A program made the translations under genes and the position numbers. From Algoriphagus sp. (GTDB lineage Bacteria > Bacteroidota > Bacteroidia > Cytophagales > Cyclobacteriaceae): DNA of 64,000 bases. Numbering within the stretch: the first letter of the stretch is position 1; the number at the start of each line of letters is the position of its first letter. Shown one piece after another: positions 45,168 through 55,240 of the stretch. The stretch lies in NCBI RefSeq assembly GCF_030694375.1, contig NZ_JAUXYL010000003.1, positions 1 through 64,000 on the forward strand, read 5' to 3'. The notes under the pieces are model-generated. The model saw only the letters and a program-made list of their open reading frames with translations, was not told where the DNA came from and ran no database searches.

Positions 45168-46625
45168 TTAAAAGATATGTCCAAATCCAAAAAAGAATTG
45201 TCCCCCTTCGCGACTTTGGGCAAAATCAAATCTTAAAATAGTTGATTGATTCCATGCGATACGACCGCCCATACCTGGTGCACCTCTCCATTCTTTGAAA
45301 TTCATATCAGCAGGTTGATCCCATACACTTCCAAAGTCATAAAAAGGTGTTACCCCCAGGGCAATGTGCTGCTTTAAGAATTTGAAATCATACAATCTTG
45401 CTCTCATTTCCAAATTCACTAAAGCCACTGTAGGGGCTAAAAAGCGAGCCTCCCTGTACCCACGAATGGAACGCCCTCCGCCCAAAACTAATATTCCTCC
45501 TGCTTCTGCCTGACTGGATAAGTCCCACATTTCAATAAAATTGATATTTGGACCGAAGATGTGCCCTACTGCGGCTAATCCTGCGAATGTCAATCTGCCT
45601 TTATTATTGTTCCATCTTTTAAGGGTATGAATGAACTGTCCTTGCACCATAAACTTATGAAAATCAAAGTTTGAGCCTAGCCATGGTGCAGCATATTCGT
45701 GTGAATATTGAAGAAAGATTCCCCTTGATGGGTCTGGTTCGAAATCTCTGGTATCAAAAATCAAGGCTCCTGCCAGCATACTGGTAAACATATATTTTTC
45801 GCCCGTTTTAAAGCCTGAAAGATTAAATCTGTCCCATGTACCATCGGCTTTCTGTAAATCCACCAAGGTCGGGTTGCTGATAGCTTCTACTTCTTTCCCC
45901 TCAAGCGAATAAGATTCTTCAGCTATTAAGCCAGTATATGAACTGAAAGAAGTCAACAAAGCCTCATAACCAAACATCAATCTCAATTTGCCCCCCATCA
46001 TTACTCTTTCACCTAATACATTGTACAACTGCTCACGTTGCTGAATGTGGTTAAAATGAAAATCAGTATAATATTTTCCATCCTGTCCCAACTCCGCTAA
46101 GCCCAGATTTTCCTCGTAATCTTTTACTTTATTAAAATTTCGGGTAATACCTGTTCTTTTATCTTTAAAGCGCAGCGGGTTCAAGGAAGAGCGACCGATA
46201 CCCCAGTACTGTGCATTTGGGTCTTCCCAGTGAACCATATCAGCTCTTAATCGCCACTTGGAATTAAAGATATACGGGGCATCATAATTCAAAGCATAGC
46301 GAATCCTCCCATTCTGGAAAATGAAAAATTCCGCATTTACTCTATGGCGATAGGCTGTATAGTCGAAGAAAGCGTCGTCTTTGGTTTTGTTCAGAAACAG
46401 ATTCACATTTCCACCTACTCCAAAGCCCCGAATTGGGTCAAATTCAAAGCGGGGAAGCCCCGTCATAAACGTTCCTTCTTTTTTTTCTTCCAATTCAAAA
46501 TCGGGGATTTTCTTTGATTCATGGATGAAAAAAGGGAGTTCTTTTTTTGCATTTACAGTATCCGATTCCTGAGCGTATGCGTGCAAAAAGATACCTGAAA
46601 GTAAAAGTGTGAAAAGGCTTTTCAT
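45168..46625 (-). CDS. BamA/TamA-like outer-membrane barrel protein
   Basis: 485 residues with signal peptide MKSLFTLLLSGIFLHAYAQ. The body is a 16-strand-type barrel without POTRA repeats: RFEFDPIRGFGVGGNVNLF early, and ILVLGGGRSIRGYREARFL near residue 390, which is the SIRGYR version of the Omp85 VRGF/Y lid-lock motif, ending in the aromatic strand FFFGFGHIF. It belongs to the surface antigen (D15) group of Omp85 relatives. The usual BamA is longer with five POTRA domains, so this is an accessory paralogue of unknown cargo. Confidence 0.85.
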   Translation of the reverse strand: MKSLFTLLLSGIFLHAYAQESDTVNAKKELPFFIHESKKIPDFELEEKKEGTFMTGLPRFEFDPIRGFGVGGNVNLFLNKTKDDAFFDYTAYRHRVNAEFFIFQNGRIRYALNYDAPYIFNSKWRLRADMVHWEDPNAQYWGIGRSSLNPLRFKDKRTGITRNFNKVKDYEENLGLAELGQDGKYYTDFHFNHIQQREQLYNVLGERVMMGGKLRLMFGYEALLTSFSSYTGLIAEESYSLEGKEVEAISNPTLVDLQKADGTWDRFNLSGFKTGEKYMFTSMLAGALIFDTRDFEPDPSRGIFLQYSHEYAAPWLGSNFDFHKFMVQGQFIHTLKRWNNNKGRLTFAGLAAVGHIFGPNINFIEMWDLSSQAEAGGILVLGGGRSIRGYREARFLAPTVALVNLEMRARLYDFKFLKQHIALGVTPFYDFGSVWDQPADMNFKEWRGAPGMGGRIAWNQSTILRFDFAQSREGGQFFFGFGHIF

Positions 46626-46720
46626 TGCAATTCTGATTAGAGTTGCAAAAGTATTGCTATCCTTAACGGGGGGCTGTTAGAGATTCAACAGAAAAAAATT
46701 AGAATTTTATTAGAGCCGAT

Positions 46721-48112
46721 TTAGGCCTGAGGTATTTCGACAGAAAAGGTGGATCCTTCTCCCTGTTTTGAGGCTACGGAAATCGAGCCCTTGTGCAACA
46801 AAATAATCCTTTGAGTGAGTGAAAGCCCAATTCCGTTGCCTTCAGAAAAATCCTTATTCTCCCCCCGAAAAAATGGATTAAAAATGTTCAATAAATCCGC
46901 TTCAGAAATACCAATGCCCGTGTCTTTGAATTCAAGATTGATAGGGCAAGAAAGGTTGCCCATGGCTGATTGCGGATTGACTGAAATGGAAACCGAACAT
47001 CTGCTATTATTCGAAAACTTACAACCGTTTTCAATGAGATTGGCAAAAGCCACCTTCAGAAGGTATTCGTTTCCATTTACTGTAATCTGACTTTCATTGT
47101 CAAAATCATTCTCAAAGTGGATATCAATCTTATAATTCCCGTTCGTCTGCTGCACCTGTTGCCGGGCATCCAATAAAACCTCATCGATTCGAACCGGCTT
47201 AAATGAAATTTCAGATGGGTCATAACTAGCCTTTGCTAGATCAAGCAAGCTGTTGGATAAACGAACTAACTTTCTCGCATCATTTAAGGAGTTTTGAATA
47301 ACGATTTTATATTCATCAATTTTTCGATCTCTGTTGGCAGCTAACTCCAATTCAGCAATAATGGCCGCAAGTGGTGTTCGCAACTCGTGTGAAATATTGG
47401 AAACAAAATTCTTTTGAGCCTCAAACGAATTTTCAAGGCGATCTAGCATTTCATTAAAGGTATTGGCTAACTCCGACAGTTCATCTTTGTTTCCATTGGC
47501 TGATAACCGCAAATCAAGATTGGTTGCCGTGATTTTTTTTGCTTCCCCTATCATTTCACTTACAGGTTCAAAGGCTTTCCTTGTAAATAAAATCCCTGCG
47601 AGATAGATAAACAGAATGGAAATAATAAAAACTATGATACTGTTTTTAAGGAGGCTTTTGAGTTTGTTATGACCATATTGGTCATATGCAGCCGCGGTTA
47701 TGATATAGACCTTGTCTTGAAATGTGTATGTCAGTCCAATAACCTGCCATTCCTCCTGATAAAACATCTTTTCTTCCTTCGTAAGAATTTCATTTATCAT
47801 TTCAGGAGTTTCTTTTACAAAATCAATGTCCACCGCATCGTGGTACATCAAATTAAAACCACTGTCATAAATGGCAACTTCTACTTCATTCAGAATTTCC
47901 CTGTTATTTCGATAGATGTTCTGGAGAGCTTCGATTTCTACCTTTGCATTAAAAAATAGGTTTGCCTTTGTAATTGCTTCTTTCTTCAATAAAGAATAAA
48001 ATTCGCGTTCCCGATTTTCCCTAGCCGAATAATAGATAACAAAAGCAAACACCAACACAATGGTCGCTGTAATAAGGGTAAACAAAATGGTTAATCGGGT
48101 TCGGATTTTCAT
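46721..48112 (-). CDS. membrane sensor histidine kinase (two-component pair)
   Basis: 463 residues. Helices at about 7-27 and 157-177 flank a periplasmic sensor; a HAMP linker (178-230) precedes HisKA with His242 in FVSNISHELRTPL and HATPase_c with NLIENGCKFS, DTGIGI and GNGIGLSL. It overlaps the upstream regulator by one base (TAATG), so it is expressed with it. It resembles CusS/ArlS-type kinases; the signal is unknown, and no metal-export genes are next to it. Confidence 0.92.
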   Translation of the reverse strand: MKIRTRLTILFTLITATIVLVFAFVIYYSARENREREFYSLLKKEAITKANLFFNAKVEIEALQNIYRNNREILNEVEVAIYDSGFNLMYHDAVDIDFVKETPEMINEILTKEEKMFYQEEWQVIGLTYTFQDKVYIITAAAYDQYGHNKLKSLLKNSIIVFIISILFIYLAGILFTRKAFEPVSEMIGEAKKITATNLDLRLSANGNKDELSELANTFNEMLDRLENSFEAQKNFVSNISHELRTPLAAIIAELELAANRDRKIDEYKIVIQNSLNDARKLVRLSNSLLDLAKASYDPSEISFKPVRIDEVLLDARQQVQQTNGNYKIDIHFENDFDNESQITVNGNEYLLKVAFANLIENGCKFSNNSRCSVSISVNPQSAMGNLSCPINLEFKDTGIGISEADLLNIFNPFFRGENKDFSEGNGIGLSLTQRIILLHKGSISVASKQGEGSTFSVEIPQA

Positions 48113-48795
48113 TATTCCACTTTCAAAATAAAGCCCATTCCGGATTTTGTATGAATTAATTTTGTGTCAAATTCTTTGTCAACTTTCTTTCTTAAATAAT
48201 TGATATAAACATCAATGAAATTGGTACCTGTATCAAAATGAGTGTCCCAAACATTCTCCGCAATTTCTACCCGTGACAAAACCCGTTCGGAATTTTCCAA
48301 CATGAATTTCAAAAGGTTAAATTCCTTGGGTGTAAGATTGATTTCTAGCCCTTTCCGTTTTACGATTTTGGTATTCAAATTCATTTCAAGCTCGCTATAT
48401 TTCAATACATTACCTGAATTGCTTATAGTTTTAGTATGTCGCTTGAGCAGTGCTCTGATGCGAACCAAAAGCTCTCTCATCTCAAAGGGTTTGACAAGAT
48501 AATCATCTGCTCCTGCATCAAAGCCTTCGACTTTATCATCAGTTGTCCCCAAGGCTGTCAGCATGATTATCGGAATGTCGGGCTTGATCTCACGGATTTG
48601 TTTGCATAAGTCAAGTCCGTCAATTTTTGGCAATATGATGTCGGTTATAATTAAGTTATAGTCATTTTGAAACGCCAGTTTCATACCTGAAAGCCCATCA
48701 AATGCCAAAGTGGTGTAAAAGCCATGCTCCCCCAATCCTCTTTGAATAAGCTCGGCAATTCTTTGGTCGTCTTCAATAACTAGGATATTCATCAT
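48112..48795 (-). CDS. OmpR-family response regulator
   Basis: 227 residues: a receiver with acidic pair EDD (9-10), Asp52 in LIITDIILPKIDG, and Lys in DDYLVKPFEMREL, then an OmpR-type winged helix (about 130-227) including LTPKEFNLLKFMLENSERVLSR and FIDVYINYLRKKVD. It regulates transcription, partnered with the overlapping kinase. The start has two Met codons in tandem; either could serve. Confidence 0.93.
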   Translation of the reverse strand: MMNILVIEDDQRIAELIQRGLGEHGFYTTLAFDGLSGMKLAFQNDYNLIITDIILPKIDGLDLCKQIREIKPDIPIIMLTALGTTDDKVEGFDAGADDYLVKPFEMRELLVRIRALLKRHTKTISNSGNVLKYSELEMNLNTKIVKRKGLEINLTPKEFNLLKFMLENSERVLSRVEIAENVWDTHFDTGTNFIDVYINYLRKKVDKEFDTKLIHTKSGMGFILKVE

Positions 48796-48978
48796 TGCAA
48801 AGTAAAGATTTACAAGTTTGACTCAACCAATCCTATAAGTTTTGGAATGAATAGGATTCTGTAAGGGATTTATGGCCCGCTTTTATGTGCGCTTGTAGGT
48901 AGTCCTCCATCCACAGATTAGAATTACTTCACCATTATTTCGGGATTACATTACCTAAAAGGTAGTAATTCAATCTCC

Positions 48979-51132
48979 CTACCGTCTCCCGGGCTTATAC
49001 TTTTCCTTCACTCTTTTTTCTACATCTTCCTTGTAGAAAGCCACATCCTTGAAGTTCACATCGGCATAGCGCTGCGCCTGATCAAAGAAATGCGGAGAAT
49101 TGGGATCCGAGCTTTGCCCTCCGGCCAGGATGGTTTTGGCTTTCACTTTATCGCCAAACTCGACCACCGCTACGAAGCTGTTTCCACGATAGCCATAGAG
49201 TCGCTTTGTTCCTTCATACGTTCGTGCACCATACGCTGCCAAAGCGCCCCAATTGCCTGAAGCCAAACCCACGGGAACGTAAGGTGCATTGTCATCGTAT
49301 TTGAGGTCAATGTCACCGGAAAGCCTTTGGAACCTGTTGATTTCCGACCATGGCGTATTCCAGGTTCCAAAATCAGCGTTCATCTGTGCGATAGTCTTTT
49401 CGAAAACTGCTGTAATTTCTGCTGCTGTCGGGATTTTGGCAGTTGGCATGGGATTGATAAATCGGTTCATGCTGCGGAATTCACGCTGGTAATTTTCACC
49501 GTAAAAGTGCGCAACCGACATGGCCACAGACTCCTTGGAGGTTCGGTAATCCCATACTTTCAATACTTGCAATACGGCATTCTGGGACGGGTTCCCGGTT
49601 TTTTCCAAAGCTGAAATTAACTCAGGGATTAGGTATTCGAATGCTGGCAAATAGGGATCGTAGGCCAACTGAAGGAAACTGTCCAAGTCTACTTTTTTGA
49701 CTGCCTGAAGAACCTTAATGGCATGAACTGCCCTGTAGTTTTCTGCATCAGGAGCCATGTATACGGGGTAATCTTCCTTCTTTGGGCTAAATGCCGCCGC
49801 CGCTGTGAAAGGGGTGGAATTGCAATTTTGAATCCAGCCATTTCCGGGATTGAGAATCAGAATACTCTCGTCCACGGTGTGAAGCCCCTGCCAATCGGTC
49901 GCGGGATTACTTCCGTCCACAGGCTTGGAAAAATCAAATTCAGTATTGCGTTTCGGGATAAAATTACCGTGGAAATAAGCAATATTCCCTTCTCCGTCTG
50001 CAAAAACCGTGTTATTTGAGGAGTTGGTGCGGATATTCATCATGTCTTTAAATTCCGCATAGTTATTCAACTTGGTGCGGGTATAGCTTTGAGACAGCGC
50101 ACTGACCGGATCCCAATTGATCTTGGTGGCTACCCATTTTTCTCCGTTTTTATGGGTAATTGGCCCATGATGCGTACGGTAAAAAGTAAATTCTTTCTCC
50201 TTCAATTCCTGTCCGGCTTTGTATTTTAAACGGACTGTCTTTGCCTCCACATCACGAAGCTCCTCCCCATACTTGTACTGAATTTTTCCTTCGGATTCTA
50301 CGATTTCCTCTTCAAACTCATCCTTGAAGTCCACAAAAGTCGAGGTATGTATCCATCCGGTTTTCTCATTGAACCCCTGGTAAACAAAAAACTGACCCCA
50401 AGTGACCGCACCATAAACATTGAGTCCTTCTTCGCTGACTACGTGAACTTCCGGACGAAAATAGAAGGAAGTATGCGGGTTGATGAGCAGCATCGCATTT
50501 CCTGATTCTGTCAAACTTGGCGCGATGGCTATCCCGTTTGATCCCTGTGGTTCGGTCAGCATATCTTCCAATGGCTGTGCAAAAGCCAAGGCCTTATTAC
50601 CTTCATAGAAAGCCTTAATTCCGCCCGTCGCAATGCTCTCAATATCGCCACCGATGGATCCTTCAAAGAAAAACATCGGCATCCAAGGTTCATATCGGGT
50701 AATCACTTGGGGATTGGCTTCGGGATGGGTGTGCAGGTAGTAGTTGACCCCATCGGCAAAAGCTACGCAAAGTTCCTTCAGCCAATTTGGGGCTGTTTCG
50801 TAGGCCGCCTTGGCCTCGGCTTCAGTCATGTAGAGATTAGCGCGGAGATCTGAGTAGATCGCCTCCTCCCCTTCTAATTCGGCCAGCCTGCCTATCGCCC
50901 AGACGTAGTTGCGCTCCACTCGCCGGAAATCATCCTCACATTGGGCGTACAACAATCCGAAAACTGCATCTGCATCTGTTTTTCCATAGATATGGGGTAC
51001 ACCAAAGTCATCGCGCAGAATCTCCACCCGATCGGCCTGTGCTTCCCAGCGGCTCAGTTCGTCAGTAGTATTTTGATTTTGACAGGAAAAAAGGGCAATA
51101 AGGCTTAGAAAGCCGATAAATCTCCGAAGCAT
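48979..51132 (-). CDS. penicillin acylase-family lipoprotein
   Basis: 717 residues with a lipoprotein signal (MLRRFIGFLSLIALFSC). Ntn-hydrolase landmarks: VEILRDDFGVPHIYGKTDADA at the start of the alpha subunit, EPQGSNGIAIAPS where Ser is the expected nucleophile after self-cleavage, INPHTSFYFRPEVH, and ADGEGNIAYFHGNFIPKRN. Members hydrolyse amides such as beta-lactams or acyl-homoserine lactones; here a periplasmic acylase of unknown substrate. A frame extends 18 codons upstream, but the ATG at 51132 starts the lipoprotein signal. Confidence 0.9.
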   Translation of the reverse strand: MLRRFIGFLSLIALFSCQNQNTTDELSRWEAQADRVEILRDDFGVPHIYGKTDADAVFGLLYAQCEDDFRRVERNYVWAIGRLAELEGEEAIYSDLRANLYMTEAEAKAAYETAPNWLKELCVAFADGVNYYLHTHPEANPQVITRYEPWMPMFFFEGSIGGDIESIATGGIKAFYEGNKALAFAQPLEDMLTEPQGSNGIAIAPSLTESGNAMLLINPHTSFYFRPEVHVVSEEGLNVYGAVTWGQFFVYQGFNEKTGWIHTSTFVDFKDEFEEEIVESEGKIQYKYGEELRDVEAKTVRLKYKAGQELKEKEFTFYRTHHGPITHKNGEKWVATKINWDPVSALSQSYTRTKLNNYAEFKDMMNIRTNSSNNTVFADGEGNIAYFHGNFIPKRNTEFDFSKPVDGSNPATDWQGLHTVDESILILNPGNGWIQNCNSTPFTAAAAFSPKKEDYPVYMAPDAENYRAVHAIKVLQAVKKVDLDSFLQLAYDPYLPAFEYLIPELISALEKTGNPSQNAVLQVLKVWDYRTSKESVAMSVAHFYGENYQREFRSMNRFINPMPTAKIPTAAEITAVFEKTIAQMNADFGTWNTPWSEINRFQRLSGDIDLKYDDNAPYVPVGLASGNWGALAAYGARTYEGTKRLYGYRGNSFVAVVEFGDKVKAKTILAGGQSSDPNSPHFFDQAQRYADVNFKDVAFYKEDVEKRVKEKYKPGRR

Positions 51133-51194
51133 AGCATTTGGGTAAAGGTGAAGCTCGAAAGTAACCGTTTTCGGGAGCCTTCGCAATACCTTTA

Positions 51195-52082
51195 TTACCG
51201 ATGGTCTTGGTAAAGATTCGGTGTAAATTTCTGCTTCAAGTTCAGAATCAAATCCAACGGAATGGTTTTGCTTTCGGCATATCCTTTTCGGATTTTTTCA
51301 ACGTGGTCTACCGAACTTGCACCAATTACCAGTGAAGAGACGGATTTTTCCACCAATCCAAACCGAATCAATACTGATTCCGGACTGAAGCCCTGACTTT
51401 GGATTTCAGTTTTTATTTCCGCGACTTTTTCCTTCGAAAAATCCAAGTAAGCTATTGCAGGCTTATCAATCAGGATTCCTTTTGCAAAAGCACCACGGGC
51501 CAAAACGCGTGTTTCGGATTTTTCCAAAAGCGGAAAAACTTCCTCCTCAGGCCTTCTGTCCAGCGGACTGTATTGCATCATGATCGTAGCCGGAGGGCTC
51601 ATTGTCATTACTTTTCGAATGACATTCGGCCGGATGGAAGAAATTCCAAAAGCTTTGATTTTTCCTTGAGATATTAATAACTCAAAAGCTTCCAGCGCTT
51701 CCTCCAAAGGATCCTCAAGCGTTCCTCCATGCAACTGATAAAGGTCGAGGTAGTCAGTCCTCAACCGTTTCAGACTTTCCTCCACAGCCTGCAGGATATA
51801 GGCCTTGCGTGGATTCCAGGCCCAGGCAGTGCCTTCGGCATTCCATTGATTTCCCACTTTGGAAGCCAGGATGAGCTGATTTCTTTTTGTTTGGATTGCA
51901 CGACCGATATTTTGCTCATTCTGTCCTTTTTGGTACAGATCAGCAGTATCCAAAAAGCGAATTCCTGAATCAAAAGCTGCGTAGATAATTTTTTTCGCAT
52001 CGGAAAATCGCTCCGGTAATGACATGCAACCGAGAGCCAATTCCGGAAATGGATCTACTGGCCGAACTGTGTTTTCTGACAT
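51195..52082 (-). CDS. aldo/keto reductase
   Basis: 295 residues, a TIM-barrel NADPH reductase. Seen are ALGCMSLP, the catalytic Asp/Tyr loop FLDTADLYQKGQNE, ILASKVGNQW with the catalytic Lys, DLYQLHGG with His, and a C-terminal VIGASSVDHVEK that forms the cofactor phosphate site. The cytoplasmic substrate is unknown. It ends 62 nt before the penicillin acylase gene in the same direction, so they may share a transcript. Confidence 0.92.
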   Translation of the reverse strand: MSENTVRPVDPFPELALGCMSLPERFSDAKKIIYAAFDSGIRFLDTADLYQKGQNEQNIGRAIQTKRNQLILASKVGNQWNAEGTAWAWNPRKAYILQAVEESLKRLRTDYLDLYQLHGGTLEDPLEEALEAFELLISQGKIKAFGISSIRPNVIRKVMTMSPPATIMMQYSPLDRRPEEEVFPLLEKSETRVLARGAFAKGILIDKPAIAYLDFSKEKVAEIKTEIQSQGFSPESVLIRFGLVEKSVSSLVIGASSVDHVEKIRKGYAESKTIPLDLILNLKQKFTPNLYQDHR

Positions 52083-52203
52083 TTTTTAATCGTTAATTCC
52101 CGCAAAGGCTAAGCATCAATTATTTAACATCCAATTCCAAACCCTAATTTTTAATTTCGGTTTCAATTCTAAAGATACACACCTGTATTCCTGCTTAAAT
52201 ATC

Positions 52204-52211
52204 TATTTTTG
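52204..52211 (+). promoter_or_regulatory. possible -7 box of pfkA
   Basis: TATTTTTG fits TAnnTTTG and would give a leader of about 15-20 nt. The -33 element is not clear. Confidence 0.35.
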
Positions 52212-52232
52212 GGCTGCCAAAAACCTATAAAC

Positions 52233-53207
52233 ATGAAGAAAATAGCCGTTTTCACCTCAGGAGGAGACTCTCCCGGAATGAATGCCTGTATCCGCGCGGT
52301 AGTCCGGACAGGAATTTTCAGAGGACTGGAAGTCTACGGGATCCAACGGGGTTACGAGGGGATGATCGAGGGAGATATCAAGCGAATGCATTCCCATTCG
52401 GTCAGCAATATTATCCAGCGAGGAGGGACCATGCTCAAGTCCGCTCGGTCCATGGAATTCAAAACTCCGGAAGGACGCAAAAAAGCATTTGAAAATCTGA
52501 AAGCTTTGGGAATCGAAGGATTGGTTGCCATAGGCGGAGACGGAACCTTCACAGGAGCGAAGGTATTTTTCGAGGAATATGGTATCCCAACCGTGGGCTG
52601 CCCGGGAACAATTGACAATGATATTTTTGGAACTGACTATACCATTGGCTTCGATACTGCGGTGAATACCGCTTTGGAGGCGATTGATAAAATTCGCGAT
52701 ACGGCAGCCGCTCACGACCGCATCTTCTTTATCGAGGTGATGGGACGCGATGCTGGATTTATAGCCGTAGAATGCGGTATCGGTGGCGGGGCAGAATTTG
52801 TGATGGTACCAGAGACAAAGACCGATCTGAACAGCGTCGTCAAATCACTCAAAAACCTCCGGAAGTCAAAATCTTCGAGCATCATTGTAGTAGCTGAAGG
52901 TGATGACTTGGGTAATGCTGATCAGATCATGAACCTGGTCAAAGAAAAAATAAAAGATCCTTCCAAAGAATTTAAAGTGACAACTTTGGGACATATTCAA
53001 CGCGGAGGAAACCCTACAGCCCGTGATCGTGTTTTAGGAAGCAGATGTGGAATGGGAGCGGTTGACGGGCTGATTTCCGGAAAAACCAACTGCATGGCAG
53101 GGGTAATGAACAATTCGATAGTTTATACCTCATTTGGTGACTGCATCGGCCAACCAAAACCGCTTCATCCGGATCATCTGGCTTTAATCGACATTTTAAG
53201 TATTTAA
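52233..53207 (+). CDS. pfkA: ATP-dependent 6-phosphofructokinase
   Basis: 324 residues of the PfkA family, phosphorylating fructose 6-phosphate in glycolysis. Family motifs: AVFTSGGDSPGMN at the start, GGDGTFTGA, PGTIDNDIFGTD with the catalytic Asp, RIFFIEVMGRDAGF and LGHIQRGGNPTARDR. An in-frame codon at 52209 would add 8 residues; the ATG at 52233 gives the standard MKKIAVFTSGG start. A small membrane protein gene follows after 1 nt. Confidence 0.95.
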   Translation: MKKIAVFTSGGDSPGMNACIRAVVRTGIFRGLEVYGIQRGYEGMIEGDIKRMHSHSVSNIIQRGGTMLKSARSMEFKTPEGRKKAFENLKALGIEGLVAIGGDGTFTGAKVFFEEYGIPTVGCPGTIDNDIFGTDYTIGFDTAVNTALEAIDKIRDTAAAHDRIFFIEVMGRDAGFIAVECGIGGGAEFVMVPETKTDLNSVVKSLKNLRKSKSSSIIVVAEGDDLGNADQIMNLVKEKIKDPSKEFKVTTLGHIQRGGNPTARDRVLGSRCGMGAVDGLISGKTNCMAGVMNNSIVYTSFGDCIGQPKPLHPDHLALIDILSI

Positions 53208-53208
53208 T

Positions 53209-53544
53209 ATGGGTTTTATTCCTTTGTTTTTAACTGTTAGTGGAGCATGCTTGCTTTTTTTCTTAACCGTGAAAAACACGATGCAGCGAAAGCTCAACAT
53301 GCAGCGTGAACTGCTCTCCAAAATCGGTCTCGCACATCCTGAAATCGGCCTGATTTTGGGAGAAATTTCTGATCCGGATACGGTTTTGGAAAGTCTTAAA
53401 AAAGCAAATCCTGATGAAAAAGTCTCCAAAAAAAATTTGGAAGCGATCCGTCAATTGAAAATCAATAAATACCAATACAATAGGCTGATCAAAAAAGCTC
53501 CGTACAACTGGATAGCCAAAATTGCAGGTTTTCAATCCATTTGA
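53209..53544 (+). CDS. small membrane protein after pfkA
   Basis: 111 residues with a membrane helix at about 4-22 (PLFLTVSGACLLFFLTV), then a basic, helical, cytoplasm-like tail. I do not recognise it. It starts 1 nt after the pfkA stop, so it is probably co-transcribed and translationally coupled. Its 3' end overlaps the convergent miaA gene by 13 nt. Confidence 0.72.
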   Translation: MGFIPLFLTVSGACLLFFLTVKNTMQRKLNMQRELLSKIGLAHPEIGLILGEISDPDTVLESLKKANPDEKVSKKNLEAIRQLKINKYQYNRLIKKAPYNWIAKIAGFQSI

Positions 53545-54464
53545 GCTGTAATCCAAGCGCTAATTTCCTTCAGCTGATCCGGGTGAAACCATCGGATTTC
53601 TTCATCCCGACGAAACCAAGTCAACTGTCGCTTGGCGTATCGTCGGGAATTTCTTTTTAAGAGCCTGATGGCTTCTTCCCGATCATATTTCCCTTCCAAA
53701 AATCCGAAAATCTCAGAATACCCAACCGTCTGAAGGGCATTCAGATGTCGCTTCCCAAAAAGCGCATCTGCCTCGTCAAAAAGTCCGGAAGCGATCATCT
53801 GATCCATTCGAAAATCGATCCGTTGATAGAGTTCATCCCGGTCCCGGTCCAATCCGATTTTAATAATCTGAAAGGATCGAGTCACTTTTTTCTTTACTCG
53901 AAAACTACTGAATTTTAGCCCTGTACCACGAAACACCTCAAGTGCCCGCATCAGTCGCTGAGGATTCTGCCGATCCACTTGTTCGAAATATTCCGGATCA
54001 ACACCAGATACCTGGGCTTGCAACCATTCCAAGCCCTTCCCCTCAAATTCTCCTATTAGTTGCTTTCGAATGTCGGGATCCACATCAGGAATTTCATCCA
54101 GCCCTTTGGTAATTGCATCCGCAAATAGTCCGGATCCACCCGTCATTATAGCCACGTTCCTCTTCCGAAAAATCTCATCCAATATACCCAGTGCATCCTT
54201 TTCAAACTTCCGGACATCATAATCCTCCTCGATAGAAAGTGAATTGATCAAATGATGGGGCACAAGTTGAAGTTCCTCGGGAGTCGGCTTAGCCGTACCC
54301 AAGTTCATTTCCCGATAAAACTGTCTGCTGTCGCATGAAACAATTTCTGTTGTGAATTTTTTGGCTAGATTTAAGCAAATGTCAGTTTTGCCCACTGCTG
54401 TGGGACCGACTACCAGTATAAGGAATTTTTTATTCGACAATGGTTTGAAATTAAAGTCAAACAA
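53532..54464 (-). CDS. miaA: tRNA dimethylallyltransferase
   Basis: About 310 residues. It transfers a dimethylallyl group to A37 of tRNAs reading UNN codons. Visible are P-loop VVGPTAVGKTDICLNLA, VSCDSRQFYREMNLGTAKPT, MTGGSGLFADAITKG and the YAKRQLTWFRRD tail. There is no ATG before the P-loop: the start is TTG at 54464 or TTG at 54440; the latter gives the family-like SNKKFLILVVGPTAVGKT. I give the longer form. The divergent regulator gene begins 17 nt away. Confidence 0.9.
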   Translation of the reverse strand: MFDFNFKPLSNKKFLILVVGPTAVGKTDICLNLAKKFTTEIVSCDSRQFYREMNLGTAKPTPEELQLVPHHLINSLSIEEDYDVRKFEKDALGILDEIFRKRNVAIMTGGSGLFADAITKGLDEIPDVDPDIRKQLIGEFEGKGLEWLQAQVSGVDPEYFEQVDRQNPQRLMRALEVFRGTGLKFSSFRVKKKVTRSFQIIKIGLDRDRDELYQRIDFRMDQMIASGLFDEADALFGKRHLNALQTVGYSEIFGFLEGKYDREEAIRLLKRNSRRYAKRQLTWFRRDEEIRWFHPDQLKEISAWITAQMD

Positions 54465-54481
54465 AAGTCTTAAGGAATGTA

Positions 54482-55240
54482 ATGAAAAGCAAAAAGGTAT
54501 TAATCGTAGATGATAATGACCTTAACAGGAAACTTTTTGAGAATCTGATCGGTCAACGTTTCTCATTTGAATCTGCAAAAAATGGTCTCGAAGCGGTTGA
54601 ATTGGCAGAAGTGTCTACTTTTGACCTCATCTTAATGGACATTCAGATGCCTAAAATGGATGGATTCACCGCTATGAAGATAATCCGCCAAGGCAGGAAT
54701 TTAAGTTGTCCTATTTTTGCGGTGACGGCTTTTGCAGAGGAATCTGACAGAAATCACTTTTTAGAACAAGGATTTGATGAATTCATCACAAAACCAATCC
54801 GGCCAAAAGAATTTCTGTCATTAGTCCAACAGTATCTAAATGGAAATCCAAAAAACAGTACTCAATCATCTGAAATTACAGGTGAAATTTCGGCTACTCT
54901 CGACGAAAATGTACTAAACCACCTTTTGAAGTACAGTTCCAAATCGGTGATCAAAAAGATATTTGATGAATTTTTGAATGAATGCAGTGAAATAGAAGCC
55001 CTCATCTATTTGCATTATCCCGATGATGGATTGTCCTCAGAATTGATTGAAAAAATCCATGAGATCAAAGGAAATTCAGGAACGCTGGGTGCTATGAAAA
55101 TTTATAATTCAGCCACAAAAGCTGAAGATTATGGCAAAAAAGAAAATTTCACCCTTTTCGGCGAAGAATTAAAAAATCTGAGAAATGAAATCGGTGAATT
55201 TCGTGAATTCTTAAATCAAGCAACTATTTTTGACTTATGA
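54482..55240 (+). CDS. receiver-Hpt phosphotransfer protein
   Basis: 252 residues: a receiver (Asp53 in LILMDIQMPKMDG, Lys in FITKPIRPKE) followed by a histidine phosphotransfer domain with the HxxKGNSGTLGA motif (His193). It should accept phosphate from a kinase elsewhere and hand it to another receiver, possibly the one that overlaps its 3' end by 4 nt. There is no DNA-binding domain. Confidence 0.88.
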   Translation: MKSKKVLIVDDNDLNRKLFENLIGQRFSFESAKNGLEAVELAEVSTFDLILMDIQMPKMDGFTAMKIIRQGRNLSCPIFAVTAFAEESDRNHFLEQGFDEFITKPIRPKEFLSLVQQYLNGNPKNSTQSSEITGEISATLDENVLNHLLKYSSKSVIKKIFDEFLNECSEIEALIYLHYPDDGLSSELIEKIHEIKGNSGTLGAMKIYNSATKAEDYGKKENFTLFGEELKNLRNEIGEFREFLNQATIFDL

